This document shows, piece by piece, positions 32,573 through 45,170 of a DNA stretch of 64,000 bases; position 1 is the first letter of the stretch; each line of letters starts with the position of its first letter. Where the stretch lies: NCBI GenBank assembly GCA_946811695.1, contig OX328124.1, forward strand, positions 91,972,176 through 92,036,175, given 5' to 3'. The stretch is from Gonocerus acuteangulatus (lineage: Eukaryota > Arthropoda > Insecta > Hemiptera > Coreidae). The notes under the pieces are model-generated. The model did not search any database, had not been told where the DNA came from, and saw nothing but the letters and a program-made list of their open reading frames with translations. The position numbers were made by a program, and so were the translations under genes.

Positions 32573-35500
32573 ATTCAGAAGAGTGAGTGGAGAGCTAGGA
32601 GCACTATAGGCCTCGAACACCATAGGTTATCTCGCTCTTCAGTGTTCATTTGTGTACCTAATTCAGAAGAGTGAGTGGAGAGCTAGGAGCACTATAGGCC
32701 TCGAAGACCATAGGTTATCTCGCTCTTCAGTGTTCATTTGTGTACCTAATTCAGAAGAGTGAGTGGAGAGCTAGGAGCACTATAGGCCTCGAAGACCATA
32801 GGTTATCTCGCTCTTCAGTGTTCATTTGTGTACCTAATTCAGAAGAGTGAGTGGAGAGCTAGGAGCACTATAGGCCTCGAAGACCATAGGTTATCTCGCT
32901 CTTCAGTGTTCATTTGTGTACCTAATTCAGAAGAGTGAGTGGAGAGCTAGGAGCACTATAGGCCTCGAAGACCATAGGTTATCTCGCTCTTCAGTGTTCA
33001 TTTGTGTACCTAATTCAGAAGAGTGAGTGGAGAGCTAGGAGCACTATAGGCCTCGAAGACCATAGGTTATCTCGCTCTTCAGTGTTCATTTGTGTACCTA
33101 ATTCAGAAGAGTGAGTGGAGAGCTAGGAGCACTATAGGCCTCGAAGACCATAGGTTATCTCGCTCTTCAGTGTTCATTTGTGTACCTAATTCAGAAGAGT
33201 GAGTGGAGAGCTGGGAGCACTATAGGCCTCGAAGTCCATAGGTTATCTCGCTCTTCAGTGTTCATTTGTGTACCTAATTCAGAAGAGTGAGTGGAGAGCT
33301 AGGAGCACTATAGGCCTCGAAGACCATAGGTTATCTCGCTCTTCAGTGTTCATTTGTGTACCTAATTCAGAAGAGTGAGTGGAGAGCTAGGAGCACTATA
33401 GGCCTCGAAGACCATAGGTTATCTCGCTCTTCAGTGTTCATTTGTGTACCTAATTCAGAAGAGTGAGTGGAGAGCTAGGAGCACTATAGGCCTCGAAGAC
33501 CATAGGTTATCTCGCTCTTCAGTGTTCATTTGTGTACCTAATTCAGAAGAGTGAGTGGAGAGCTAGGAGCACTATAGGCCTCGAAGACCATAGGTTATCT
33601 CGCTCTTCAGTGTTCATTTGTGTACCTAATTCAGAAGAGTGAGTGGAGAGCTAGGAGCACTATAGGCCTCGAAGACCATAGGTTATCTCGCTCTTCAGTG
33701 TTCATTTGTGTACCTAATTCAGAAGAGTGAGTGGAGAGCTAGGAGCACTATAGGCCTCGAAGACCATAGGTTATCTCGCTCTTCAGTGTTCATTTGTGTA
33801 CCTAATTCAGAAGAGTGAGTGGAGAGCTAGGAGCACTATAGGCCTCGAAGACCATAGGTTATCTCGCTCTTCAGTGTTCATTTGTGTACCTAATTCAGAA
33901 GAGTGAGTGGAGAGCTAGGAGCACTATAGGCCTCGAAGTCCATAGGTTATCTCGCTCTTCAGTGTTCATTTGTGTACCTAATTCAGAAGAGTGAGTGGAG
34001 AGCTAGGAGCACTATAGGCCTCGAAGACCATAGGTTATCTCGCTCTTCAGTGTTCATTTGTGTACCTAATTCAGAAGAGTGAGTGGAGAGCTAGGAGCAC
34101 TATAGGCCTCGAAGACCATAGGTTATCTCGCTCTTCAGTGTTCATTTGTGTACCTAATTCAGAAGAGTGAGTGGAGAGCTAGGAGCACTATAGGCCTCGA
34201 AGACCATAGGTTATCTCGCTCTTCAGTGTTCATTTGTGTACCTAATTCAGAAGAGTGAGTGGAGAGCTAGGAGCACTATAGGCCTCGAAGACCATAGGTT
34301 ATCTCGCTCTTCAGTGTTCATTTGTGTACCTAATTCAGAAGAGTGAGTGGAGAGCTAGGAGCACTATAGGCCTCGAAGACCATAGGTTATCTCGCTCTTC
34401 AGTGTTCATTTGTGTACCTAATTCAGAAGAGTGAGTGGAGAGCTAGGAGCACTATAGGCCTCGAAGACCATAGGTTATCTCGCTCTTCAGTGTTCATTTG
34501 TGTACCTAATTCAGAAGAGTGAGTGGAGAGCTAGGAGCACTATAGGCCTCGAAGACCATAGGTTATCTCGCTCTTCAGTGTTCATTTGTGTACCTAATTC
34601 AGAAGAGTGAGTGGAGAGCTAGGAGCACTATAGGCCTCGAACACCATAGGTTATCTCGCTCTTCAGTGTTCATTTGTGTACCTAATTCAGAAGAGTGAGT
34701 GGAGAGCTAGGAGCACTATAGGCCTCGAAGACCATAGGTTATCTCGCTCTTCAGTGTTCATTTGTGTACCTAATTCAGAAGAGTGAGTGGAGAGCTAGGA
34801 GCACTATAGGCCTCTAACACCATAGGTTATCTCGCTCTTCAGTGTTCATTTGTGTACCTAATTCAGAAGAGTGAGTGGAGAGCTAGGAGCACTATAGGCC
34901 TCGAACACCATAGGTTATCTCGCTCTTCAGTGTTCATTTGTGTACCTAATTCAGAAGAGTGAGTGGAGAGCTAGGAGCACTATAGGCCTCGAAGACCATA
35001 GGTTATCTCGCTCTTCAGTGTTCATTTGTGTACCTAATTCAGAAGAGTGAGTGGAGAGCTAGGAGCACTATAGGCCTCTAACACCATAGGTTATCTCGCT
35101 CTTCAGTGTTCATTTGTGTACCTAATTCAGAAGAGTGAGTGGAGAGCTAGGAGCACTATAGGCCTCGAAGACCATAGGTTATCTCGCTCTTCAGTGTTCA
35201 TTTGTGTACCTAATTCAGAAGAGTGAGTGGAGAGCTAGGAGCACTATAGGCCTCGAAGACCATAGGTTATCTCGCTCTTCAGTGTTCATTTGTGTACCTA
35301 ATTCAGAAGAGTGAGTGGAGAGCTAGGAGCACTATAGGCCTCGAACACCATAGGTTATCTCGCTCTTCAGTGTTCATTTGTGTACCTAATTCAGAAGAGT
35401 GAGTGGAGAGCTAGGAGCACTATAGGCCTCGAACACCATAGGTTATCTCGCTCTTCAGTGTTCATTTGTGTACCTAATTCAGAAGAGTGAGTGGAGAGCT

Positions 35501-37404
35501 AGGAGCACTATAGGCCTCGAAGACCATAGGTTATCTCGCTCTCCAGTGTTCATTTGTGTACCTAATTCAGAAGAGTGAGTGGAGAGCTAGGAGCACTATA
35601 GGCCTCTAACACCATAGGTTATCTCGCTCTTCAGTGTTCATTTGTGTACCTAATTCAGAAGAGTGAGGGGAGAGCTAGGAGCACTATAGGCCTCGAACAC
35701 CATAGGTTATCTCGCTCTTCAGTGTTCATTTGAGTACCTAATTCAGAAGAGTGAGTGGAGAGCTAGGAGCACTATAGGCCCCGAACACCATAGGTTATCT
35801 CGCTCTTCAGTGTTCATTTGTGTACCTAATTCAGAAGAGTGAGTGGAGAGCTAGGAGCACTATAGGCCTCGAAGACCATAGGTTATCTCGCTCTTCAGTG
35901 TTCATTTGAGTACCTAATTCAGAAGAGTGAGTGGAGAGCTAGGAGCACTATAGGCCTCGAAGACCATAGGTTATCTCGCTCTTCAGTGTTCATTTGTGTA
36001 CCTAATTCAGAAGAGTGAGTGGAGAGCTAGGAGCACTATAGGCCTCTAACACCATAGGTTATCTCGCTCTTCAGTGTTCATTTGTGTACCTAATTCAGAA
36101 GAGTGAGGGGAGAGCTAGGAGCACTATAGGCCTCGAACACCATAGGTTATCTCGCTCTTCAGTGTTCATTTGTGTACCTAATTCAGAAGAGTGAGTGGAG
36201 AGCTAGGAGCACTATAGGCCTCGAAGACCATAGGTTATCTCGCTCTTCAGTGTTCATTTGAGTACCTAATTCAGAAGAGTGAGTGGAGAGCTAGGAGCAC
36301 TATAGGCCTCGAAGACCATAGGTTATCTCGCTCTTCAGTGTTCATTTGTGTACCTAATTCAGAAGAGTGAGTGGAGAGCTAGGAGCACTATAGGCCTCTA
36401 ACACCATAGGTTATCTCGCTCTTCAGTGTTCATTTGTGTACCTAATTCAGAAGAGTGAGGGGAGAGCTAGGAGCACTATAGGCCTCGAACACCATAGGTT
36501 ATCTCGCTCTTCAGTGTTCATTTGAGTACCTAATTCAGAAGAGTGAGTGGAGAGCTAGGAGCACTATAGGCCCCGAACACCATAGGTTATCTCGCTCTTC
36601 AGTGTTCATTTGTGTACCTAATTCAGAAGAGTGAGTGGAGAGCTAGGAGCACTATAGGCCTCGAAGACCATAGGTTATCTCGCTCTTCAGTGTTCATTTG
36701 AGTACCTAATTCAGAAGAGTGAGTGGAGAGCTAGGAGCACTATAGGCCTCGAAGACCATAGGTTATCTCGCTCTTCAGTGTTCATTTGTGTACCTAATTC
36801 AGAAGAGTGAGTGGAGAGCTAGGAGCACTATAGGCCTCTAACACCATAGGTTATCTCGCTCTTCAGTGTTCATTTGTGTACCTAATTCAGAAGAGTGAGG
36901 GGAGAGCTAGGAGCACTATAGGCCTCGAACACCATAGGTTATCTCGCTCTTCAGTGTTCATTTGAGTACCTAATTCAGAAGAGTGAGTGGAGAGCTAGGA
37001 GCACTATAGGCCCCGAACACCATAGGTTATCTCGCTCTTCAGTGTTCATTTGTGTACCTAATTCAGAAGAGTGAGTGGAGAGCTAGGAGCACTATAGGCC
37101 TCGAAGACCATAGGTTATCTCGCTCTTCAGTGTTCATTTGAGTACCTAATTCAGAAGAGTGAGTGGAGAGCTAGGAGCACTATAGGCCTCGAAGACCATA
37201 GGTTATCTCGCTCTTCAGTGTTCATTTGTGTACCTAATTCAGAAGAGTGAGTGGAGAGCTAGGAGCACTATACGCCTCGAAGACCATAGGTTATCTCGCT
37301 CTTCAGTGTTCATTTGTGTACCTAATTCAGAAGAGTGAGTGGAGAGCTAGGAGCACTATAGGCCTCGAAGACCATAGGTTATCTCGCTCTTCAGTGTTCA
37401 TTTG
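32573..37404 (+). repeat. 88-bp tandem satellite, 55 units, with higher-order structure at the distal end
   Basis: Every unit is exactly 88 bp from 32573 to 37324 (54 units), followed by an 80-bp partial unit. Units begin ATTCAGAAGAGTGAGTGGAG and differ at a few diagnostic sites (TCGAAGACC, TCGAACACC, TCTAACACC or CCCGAACACC near position 41-49; GTGAGG; TTTGAGTACC). The unit is GC-richer than its surroundings. Its GAAGAGTGAG can pair with CTCGCTCTTC, giving a possible 10-bp hairpin. Since 88 is not a multiple of 3, no repeat protein is encoded. Confidence 0.98.
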
Positions 37405-37995
37405 CATTGGTTTCTTTGAAGGAATATGTTCATCTATTTTATTTGACAAGGTTGTAAGCTGCCTGATTTCATTTTTTCATTAATCTATAGCTGGATTTTG
37501 TTTTCTTTTAAATTATCCTTAATAATCTTGTGAGGTTTAGTTTCATTCTAATGTAATAGCAAATGTTTCTATTATGAAGTTTTTTACTGTATTACAGTTT
37601 CCTTTACGTACAGTGCTGATGAAGGGCCCTAATTTGTTTTTATATTTCGAATCTCATTATCGTACAGATGAATGTATAATTGTTTCTGAAGTCACATCGC
37701 CAATTTTTGGCAACATTAAGTGTTGCTGTCATTTTATATTTTTCGCTTAATGCAATATGCATTCGACGTAAATTACATTCAATATTTAATTTAGTTTCAA
37801 ACTGACAACAGAACAAAATGTATTAATTTGCCTGAGTTCTTAAGCGTAAACAGAGTTCATCTATTGATCCTACCCCAGGCAGTTATGTTTAATGGAAGGG
37901 TTCAAAAGTCCAGTGTAAACACGTGGAGTTCAAAATAATTCGGTCAATTACAAAAGGGCAAAAAACATGTCTTGATCTGATAAATCAAATAAATA
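37405..37995. other. No gene seen
   Basis: AT-rich sequence directly beyond the satellite. Confidence 0.4.
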
Positions 37996-38214
37996 AAAAT
38001 GCACAATATTTTTCAGTTAAGTTAGAAAAATAAATAGTTTAGACAAATTAATAGTAATAAGTTTTAATTAATGTATGTTCTTAGATTATCAAATACCTCC
38101 TTAATGATTTCCAGGCGCATGGTTATAAAAATTTGATTATACGCCCCCAGGCAACGGCGGTATGCCCATACTAAATTAACCCCCCCCCCAGAAATGTTTG
38201 TCTAAAGCCGCCTA
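37996..38214 (+). repeat. Dispersed repeat, copy 2 (see 19434-19688)
   Basis: Same order of blocks as copy 1, ending AAGCCGCCTATG, with a C-run in place of the G/C tract. Confidence 0.7.
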
Positions 38215-38219
38215 TGACT

Positions 38220-39260
38220 AAGATAAAACCTTAATTTCGAAATTTTACGTAGCTCAGGCTGGACAGACGTTTTATTTATTTTAATTATTCGAATTCCCAG
38301 TATAGTTTGTCTTTCTTCACATCGGAACTAAAAACCAGGATGAATGAGGAAAATGTTTAAACGTCCTTCATATGCTTTTCATTTGCGTATTAACGATAGT
38401 TCACAAGTCGAATATGTCTAAAGTAAAGATGAATTCGCCATTTTGGTACCAAGAGGATACTCTCAAGGCCACCAATAAGAGCTTAATTCCATTGGGCTTT
38501 TTATTTTTCTCTGGCCCCGATAATTTTCTCCCTGGGAATTCCTGTTCTCTCCTTCAAATCCTGACGTCATTATTCTGCTCATTACTTGGCTACTTGTTCG
38601 GTCTTTTTGGAGAAAAAAATATAGAATTTTTCAGGTATAATATTAATCTGTAACTAGAGTTGCAACTTGACAGTTTAATAGATATGAGTATGGCATGAAT
38701 TATTAGTGGGTGTATAGTATTTGTACCATTACATTTTATTGGAAGGGTAGATGTTATGATACTCTGATCAAACCAAAACATTAGAATGATTTTTTTTTTA
38801 GTTACTTTTTTTTTGGTATAGTAGAGGTTAAAGGTTTATATTACGAGAAATTTGTCTGTGAAGGCATGATTATTGTCGAAAAAACATTTATTTATCACTT
38901 TAATCCAATATTTTTATTGGCATTTAATTCAATTGCATTTCATCTACACTTAATCTTTTATAGACTGAGGTAGCATATTGTTTTATTTTAAATCTGTATC
39001 CTTTTTAGGGCTAGGTAGTATTTTGTTATTATTTACATATTGTTTTAATATATGTAGATATAAGTATTAGTTAAATTATTTGTAGTTCTAACGCGGTGGC
39101 GCTAATAAACGCTTTGTGAACGATTTTTTTTTTTTTTTCTTCGTTGAAGTAAAATAAATATTTGATCAACAAACGTGAGCAGTTTCATACTGTTCGTATA
39201 CTATCTTAAATATCTAGAAAATATCGGTTGGGAAATCGTAGTAACTTTCAAAACAGAATA
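38220..39260. other. No gene seen
   Basis: A 93-codon open frame (38372-38653) has no domain that I recognise. Confidence 0.35.
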
Positions 39261-39335
39261 GGATCAGCAGTCAGGGAAGTGTTGGGATTGGGCTAGGAAA
39301 ACATCAATATGATTTTTGTAAAAATCTGTATTAAA

Positions 39336-39370
39336 GACGTTTCGGCTACTCTTTGGTAGCCTTCGTCAGC
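39336..39370 (-). ncRNA. Hammerhead-like motif, left arm of element D
   Basis: CTGACGA, extra A, GGCTAC/GTAGCC, GAAAC, GTC. Stem I is weak. Confidence 0.38.
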
Positions 39371-39454
39371 AATGAGTGCCGGAAGGTAGAGAAATACCAA
39401 AGGTATTTAGTTATCAGGTATAAGCAGTTAAGTGATCATAGTGAAAAAAAGTTT

Positions 39455-39498
39455 GCAGCCCTGAAGATGGCTTTTAACTCAAGCTGAAACGTCTGCAG
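39455..39498 (+). ncRNA. Hammerhead-like motif, A-type copy inside element D
   Basis: CTGAAGA 39461-39467, extra T, stem II GGCTT/AAGCT, GAAAC, GTC. A TGCA/TGCA pairing could replace stem I with a bulge. Confidence 0.33.
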
Positions 39499-39623
39499 TA
39501 AATATGACACATTTTATTTATAAAATATAGTTTTATTTAAACAAATGACCGTACCCCTATGTTATACACCTTTTAAACAAACATTTATGTATTATTTTTT
39601 TCACTATGGTCACTTCACTCAAT

Positions 39624-39660
39624 GCTGACGAAGGCTACCAAAGACTAGCCGAAACGTATT
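39624..39660 (+). ncRNA. Hammerhead-like motif, right arm of element D
   Basis: CTGACGA 39625-39631, extra A, stem II GGCTA/TAGCC, GAAAC, GTA. Confidence 0.35.
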
Positions 39661-39769
39661 TAATACATATTTTTACAAAAATCGTATTGATGTTTTCTAG
39701 CCGATTACCGACATTTCCCTGACTGCTTATCACCCCGACGTTAAACTATCTATACCTCATTAAAAATTA

Positions 39770-40700
39770 GACCAGGAAATGATTTTGATAGGACCACCTC
39801 AGTTCAATAAAAAGCTCGTTTCTTACCATTGAAGGCGTAATATTAACAAATTCGATTTTAAGCTTTTCAAGTCACAGCAAATGTACACAAAGATGTGGCA
39901 GTTCCTGCAAGTCTGACTTTAAAGGCTAGGAAAAGTTCTTTGTAATACATATGTGGAATGATTTGTCTTTTTGTTCTTTTTTTGGCTCTTGTGACAAGAA
40001 TTGAACAACCTTAGTTGGTCTAGGTCAAATGAAACCCTTATTACGTAGAATGAATACCGATCTCTAAATAACTCCATGAAGGTTAAACCACAAATCAAAA
40101 TGATGGAGGTCAATAGAACATTCACGGTACGAGAAAGGTTCCAATCGTATTCCTTGCAATAATGTGATATCTCTTAGAAAGTTGTTGAAATGCCTTCTGA
40201 GGGAGTGGGTCAGAGCTAGCGGTGCTGTAAAGGGATCATCCTCCGAAACGGTGGAAGCTCGCTGTAGAAGATGCATTATGTCGAATAGCGTGCCAGTAGA
40301 TCTCGATATAATAATCGATTTCATGCCAAGGCGGTATTCTTTTTCCACTTCCACCTTTTTATAATCGGAGTAGGGCAATACTTCGATTTTCTTGGCCCTT
40401 TTATTCCTTGGCTACATCAGAATTTCAAGAAAATATAAGATTATAATGAGAGCTACATTAGTTATATCATTGGATAAGGAACGAGGATATCGGTAAATTC
40501 ATTAACACAATTTTATTACTTCAAGTCTTGGATTTCATTGAATGTCGCTTAAACGCTTATAGGTGCTGTAGTCATTTAGTGGCCATCTTCTTTGGGCGTA
40601 CCTCCCTCAGACGATCAGGCGGTATCAGAACATGACTGGAGGACACGATCAGGAGCCTGCCCAAGGCCGCATACGCAAGGAGTTTTCTCGTTTTGTAGAG
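39770..40700. other. No gene assigned; one 104-codon frame
   Basis: 40064-40378 (minus) is open for 104 codons and is somewhat GC-richer than its surroundings. I do not recognise the product. It could be a coding relic or chance. Confidence 0.3.
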
Positions 40701-40708
40701 GAGTGTCC

Positions 40709-40888
40709 TGTTTTTTTTTTTTACAGCGCATCGACATCTGGGCCATTAGCGCCGACATCCAAGGGGCAGCGGGGAAGTTTCTCAACTAGCCGTGAGGTGA
40801 GAAAATTTCTGCCGCCGGTAGGAATCGAACCCACCATCTCCCGCATAAGAAACTAAGGCCTTAGCCATTAGACCACGGGTAGACTCTG
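40709..40888 (-). mobile_element. tRNA-derived SINE
   Basis: Minus-strand copy: tail T-run 40709-40722, tail module GCGCATCGACATCTGGGCCA as complement, body, then B box as GGAATCGAACCC and A box as CCATTAGACCACGGG complements. It keeps an uninterrupted CTGCCGCCGGTAGGAATCG, which is the intact form of the site used by the Transib-like element at 54020. Confidence 0.9.
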
Positions 40889-40889
40889 A

Positions 40890-43700
40890 GTGCCCTCTTA
40901 TATGTCTTATCTATTCTGAGGCTGCGATGGGTTAGGGGTAAGGTAATGAGGAACCTAACCAGCTAGTCAAAGAGGAAGCAGCATCCTACCTATGTGAAAC
41001 ATCCCAAACCCTTGACGAAGGAAAAACAGGCTGGAATAACAAGAAGCTGGAATAATTTCCATCTTCCTCCAATCCAGCAGACCCTTACTACCAAATGTAC
41101 CCTAAAGAAAAGTTATATTCGAGTCAGTCCCCAATCTTCTCGAGTGCTTTCAAGTTCTTTTAAATATTATGAATTTTATAACAGTTTATCACTATTAGAA
41201 AATGAGAATTTAATATCTAAAAATTTCGAATCGCAGTATTGATAATGATAATATTCGAAAGATATCAAATGAGCTATTTGTTTTTGTTTTTTGTTTTTAT
41301 CTTGATTAATCTACAATATGGTAGTAGCTTTTAAATAACTTTCTACTCTACAATCCGTAAATACATAAAGGGCACGTAACAAATTCTACAATTTCCTTTG
41401 TAAGATCTAGGTTAGAACGAAAAATTTGGATTTTTCGAATAAAAAAGATAGCGGATAATTAGAATTCCGAAAAAAGGCGTAACATTCTCAAGTCTTTCGA
41501 TGTTTGTCTAGCTCGCCGTTTCTTTATTCAGGTGTTTAGGGCCCTCTTATCTCATTCGTGTTTAATTGGATGTTTTCCAACAGAATCCATAAAGTCTTAC
41601 TGTTCATAAATAGCATCGGTGTATAGCTTCTCATATAAATGCAAAATGATGTATTTCTTCGCAGTATGGAATTCCCATCCACTTGAAGTTCTCAAAAGAA
41701 TTCCATGAAGGAATCAGCTTTTCTCATTGAGGAAGATATATGGAGCGTGGAGTAAATAAATCAAAGCATTGCTGGTAAAATCCATTGCTGGTTTCATTGT
41801 AGACTGTATAAACGTGAGAAGCCAGTCACAGGAGACAAATGGTTAGGCCCACCAACAAAGACATCAACGGTATACATAGATATGCACGACTTCCTCGGTA
41901 TGACGTTGCGTGAATAGAGGTAAGGAAAGCTCATGGAGGCTGAGTGGTATGATAGAAAGCCTTTTGTTCTAAGGCGGCTCCAAGTGGCGCTATCACACAT
42001 GTCCGATCGCACCTTTCTCGACACTAGAACAATCAACGCAGAACATAACGAATAACCAACCTGGAAGCCCTTTTGCAATAATTGAATAAGTCACCTTGAA
42101 AGGAAATGATAGTTACTTTTTTGGAGAGTTACGGGAAGAGTCGAACGACTTCCTGCAGTATAAAGCCTCAGTACTGGCTCAGAAATAAAGTTAATTGTAA
42201 TGTTAGAAACCTAAACATCAAGTTAACCACTGCTACAAATCAAGCTCAAGAAATCGCCATTAGAAAGAATTACAAACACAATCAGTACCTAAATCTAACA
42301 TCTTCTGCCACCAAGAAAAAACCCCAATCCCGACATCAGAAGTTCCACCAAGAAGGCCATCAGAATCAGAAATCCGAAGGCCCCAACCGAAAACGTAATT
42401 ACACTTAAAAAACTGGGAACTTTGTCACGTTCAACAGTAAGAATTCCTCGGCACCATTTGTTGATCGTGACAATATCAGTCCCGTGTGCACGATATAGAA
42501 CAAAATGTAAATGGAATTGCGGTCCAATTAGAACCAACGCCTCCTCCATAATCATTCTCCTTTTTGCCTTTCTGGTGCTTTGGTACGCCATCGACGATTA
42601 TAACATTGTTGGAGACGTTGTTCAACGTCATCCAATCATTTTTTGCGGCCTTCCTCTCTTTCTTGACAATCCAGGCTGACTTTAAGACATCTGCTGGGGT
42701 AATCAAGCCTTAGTCATTCTTTCAACATGCCCGAGCCAGCTTAATCTTATTTTCTTGATATTCTTAGGTTTTATACACATGTTAAGATCATACAAGAATA
42801 CAAGGTCTGTTAAGGATATGAAAATTAATTCGCTCACGCTATATTCCATACTGTGGGAATTAAAAATGCGAAGTCCTAGGGATGATGATGATGTTCGCTG
42901 CAGTGATCTATGAATGGGAGCTATTACCTCCGGCAGAATAGTCCTTTGTTTGCAACAACTTCCTCTAAAAATCTAGCTTCCGATAGCTTTGTCCTCCTTC
43001 CAGCGCCTGCACTAAAACTATTACACTTTCACAAGAAGTACACATTCAACACTGAAGGATTAGTAGAGGGTTTTGAACCAAGAAATAGAATGACACAATG
43101 GGTGCCTCGACCCGTTCACGGGTGTTACATGCCCTTTATGTATTTACATATTGTAGAGGAGAAAGTTATTTAAAAGCTACTACCTAATTGTAGACCAATC
43201 AAGATGAAAAAAACAAACAAAAAAAGTCCGTCACGCAGGAGCTGCATAACTAAGCACTTTCCTCAGAATTTGGGTAGTTTAGACTGCTTTCCAGAACAAT
43301 TTGCTTAAAATATCCTACATAAATAAAAGAAAAACATGAATAGTTCTCTTTTAAATTTGTAATGAATAACTGATCAATAATTAATTTGCTTCCAGAGTTA
43401 TGTTTACACATGGTACCTATTACACTACGTAATAAATACAAAAAACCTGATATTATCGTATTTTGATCTAACGCAGGAACAGGATACAGTCACTCTAGTG
43501 GTAGAAAGCGCTCCTTGCGGCGGCTTTGTGAACCTACGTCTGCCGGCTTTTCTATTCAAATATATTACAAATTAAACCCCCGCTTTCCGATTGACCGATT
43601 CAGCTCATTTTTACAACACTTCTTTCTCATGAGTTACCCACGACGTATACCGCGTTTCGTTACAATACAGCAGAAATTACGACCGGTATGAGTATATTAG
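40890..43700. other. No gene assigned; longest unexplained stretch of moderate complexity
   Basis: Several overlapping frames of 75-100 codons lie at 41794-42078 (-), 42106-42408 (+), 42295-42591 (-) and 42476-42706 (-). The last reads KSAWIVKKERKAAKNDWMTL, which looks protein-like but which I cannot place. 41212-41275 is an inverted match to 44460-44517. 43223-43260 holds the GTCCG..CGCAGGAGCTGC repeat. Exons of a host gene cannot be ruled out. Confidence 0.35.
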
Positions 43701-43706
43701 GAATTT

Positions 43707-44287
43707 GGGTCCGGAGTAAACCCCCCCTTCTAATGAACCGATTTAGTTTATTTTTGCAACACATATTTACCTGTAGATTACCACTACGAATACCGAGTTT
43801 CGTCGAAATATACCAAAAATCACGGCTGGTAGTGGCGAATTGGTATTGTGGGTCCGGAGTAAACCCCCCCTCCTAATGAACCGATTTCGTTTATTTTTAC
43901 AACACATATTTACCTGTGGATTAGCACTACGAATACCGAGTTTCGTCGAAATATACCAAAACTCACGGCTGGTAGTGGCGAATTGGTATTGTGCGTCCGG
44001 AGTAAACCCCCCCTTCTAATGAACCGATTTAGTTCATTTTTATATCTCACTTTTCTCTCTATATTAACACTACGAATACCAAGTTTCGTAGAAACATAAC
44101 AAATATTACGGCTGACATAGTCAAATAAGTGTTTTGGGTTCGGGGTAAACCCCCCCTTCCGGTGGACCGACTTTGGTGGTTAACGAACTCGTTCAATCGT
44201 TTGCTAATTGAATGCTATATACCAAGTTTCGTGACGAAAAACCAAAAACTCTGGCCGCTATCGTGTTAACAGACACATATATATATA

Positions 44288-44290
<3 letters not shown>
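43707..44290 (+). repeat. 143-bp tandem repeat, three units plus a diverged fourth, leading into (TA)n
   Basis: GGGTCCGGAGTAAACCCCCC starts at 43707, 43850 and (GCGTCCGG) 43993, then GGGTTCGGGGTAAACC at 44136: three exact 143-bp steps. Each unit ends with AATACCGAGTTTCGTCGAAA and CACGGCTGGTAGTGG. The fourth carries GGTTAACGAACTCG and joins the (TA)n repeat at 44277-44321. Confidence 0.9.
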
Positions 44291-44323
<33 letters not shown>

Positions 44324-44540
44324 TATATATAAATTTTAACGGGGGTCATTTTCGGTGTCTACTAGGTAGGATCGATAAAGATTTGAAGAAATTTTTCAAA
44401 AATTCCGTCATGAGTCCAACCTCAATAGCTACTTTCCTTCGGAGGAAAGTGCTAAAACTAGCTCATTTGATAGCTTTCGAACATTATCATTATCAATACT
44501 GCGATTCGAAATTTTTAGATCGTAAATTACGATTACCCCC

Positions 44541-45016
44541 AATGAACTTGCAGACCAAGCAGCAAAGGAAGCAGCCCTATCCGAGATAGAACCTACTACA
44601 ATCACCACCAAATCAGACATATGCTCCAGGGTTAAAAAACGAGCTTCAGATGTTTGGACAAAAATGTGGTCAGAGGTCACCAATAACAAACTACAAAATA
44701 TCAAACCCACTCCAAAAACATAGAAAACATCATTACAAGAAATAAGAAGACATGAAACAGCACTAAGCCGTTTACGAATCGGACAACGCACTTAACCCAT
44801 TCTCACCTTATTACAAAAGAAGATCCTCCAAAATGCAACCGATGTAACAAACAAATAACCGTAGCCCATATATTTGAAGAATGCCCCCGGTTCGAAAACC
44901 TGTTAAAAAAACATCATCTGCCACGATCATTAAAGGAAGCACTCTCTGATTTAACCAAAATAATCCCCCTCTTAATGTCATTCCTTAAGGATGCAAATCT
45001 CCTGCAAAATATATGA
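44541..45016 (+). pseudogene. LINE ORF2 C-terminus (post-RNase H, zinc motif), 5'-truncated
   Basis: The reading starts at the GNE.AD..AK end of RNase H: NELADQAAKEAALSEIEPT, continues through SDVWTKMWSEVTNNKLQNIK and ETALSRLRIGQRT, then after a frameshift HSHLITKEDPPKCNRCNKQI and HIFEECPRFENLL. This is a C..C...H....C motif typical of LINE C-termini. An in-frame TAG (probably a former Trp) and a frameshift at 44793 break it. An A-rich tract follows the stop at 45016. Confidence 0.88.
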
Positions 45017-45095
45017 AAAAAAAAATAATAAAAAAAAAAAAATAAAAAAAAAAAAAAAATAATAATAATAAAATAAAATAAAAAGAAAATAATAA

Positions 45096-45148
<53 letters not shown>

Positions 45149-45170
45149 TATATATATATATTAAAATCAC
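45017..45170 (+). repeat. A-rich and (TA)n low-complexity tail
   Basis: An A/AAT-rich run then (TA)n (45101-45160), likely grown from the LINE poly-A tail. Confidence 0.8.

Larger units (their letters stand above)
39267..39750 (+). mobile_element. Foldback element D of the hammerhead-like group, with an A-type fragment in its centre
   Basis: Outer arms 39267-39376 and 39621-39726 (GCAGTCAGGGAA..., TTGGGATTGGGCTAGG, GGCTACTCTTTGGTAGCC). The tail has CCCCGACGTTAAACTATC. The centre holds AAGTGATCATAGTGAAAAAA inverted against 39596-39616 and, between them, an A-type sequence (GCCCTGAAGATGGC... AAACAAATGACCGTACCCC). No clear target duplication. Confidence 0.72.

Noticed and set aside
32573..37404. 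CRISPR array or coding repeat protein
   Set aside because: Units are contiguous without spacers in a eukaryotic setting, and an 88-bp period changes reading frame at every unit.
37247..37483. 78-codon frame at the satellite edge
   Set aside because: It is made from satellite units and adjoining spacer.
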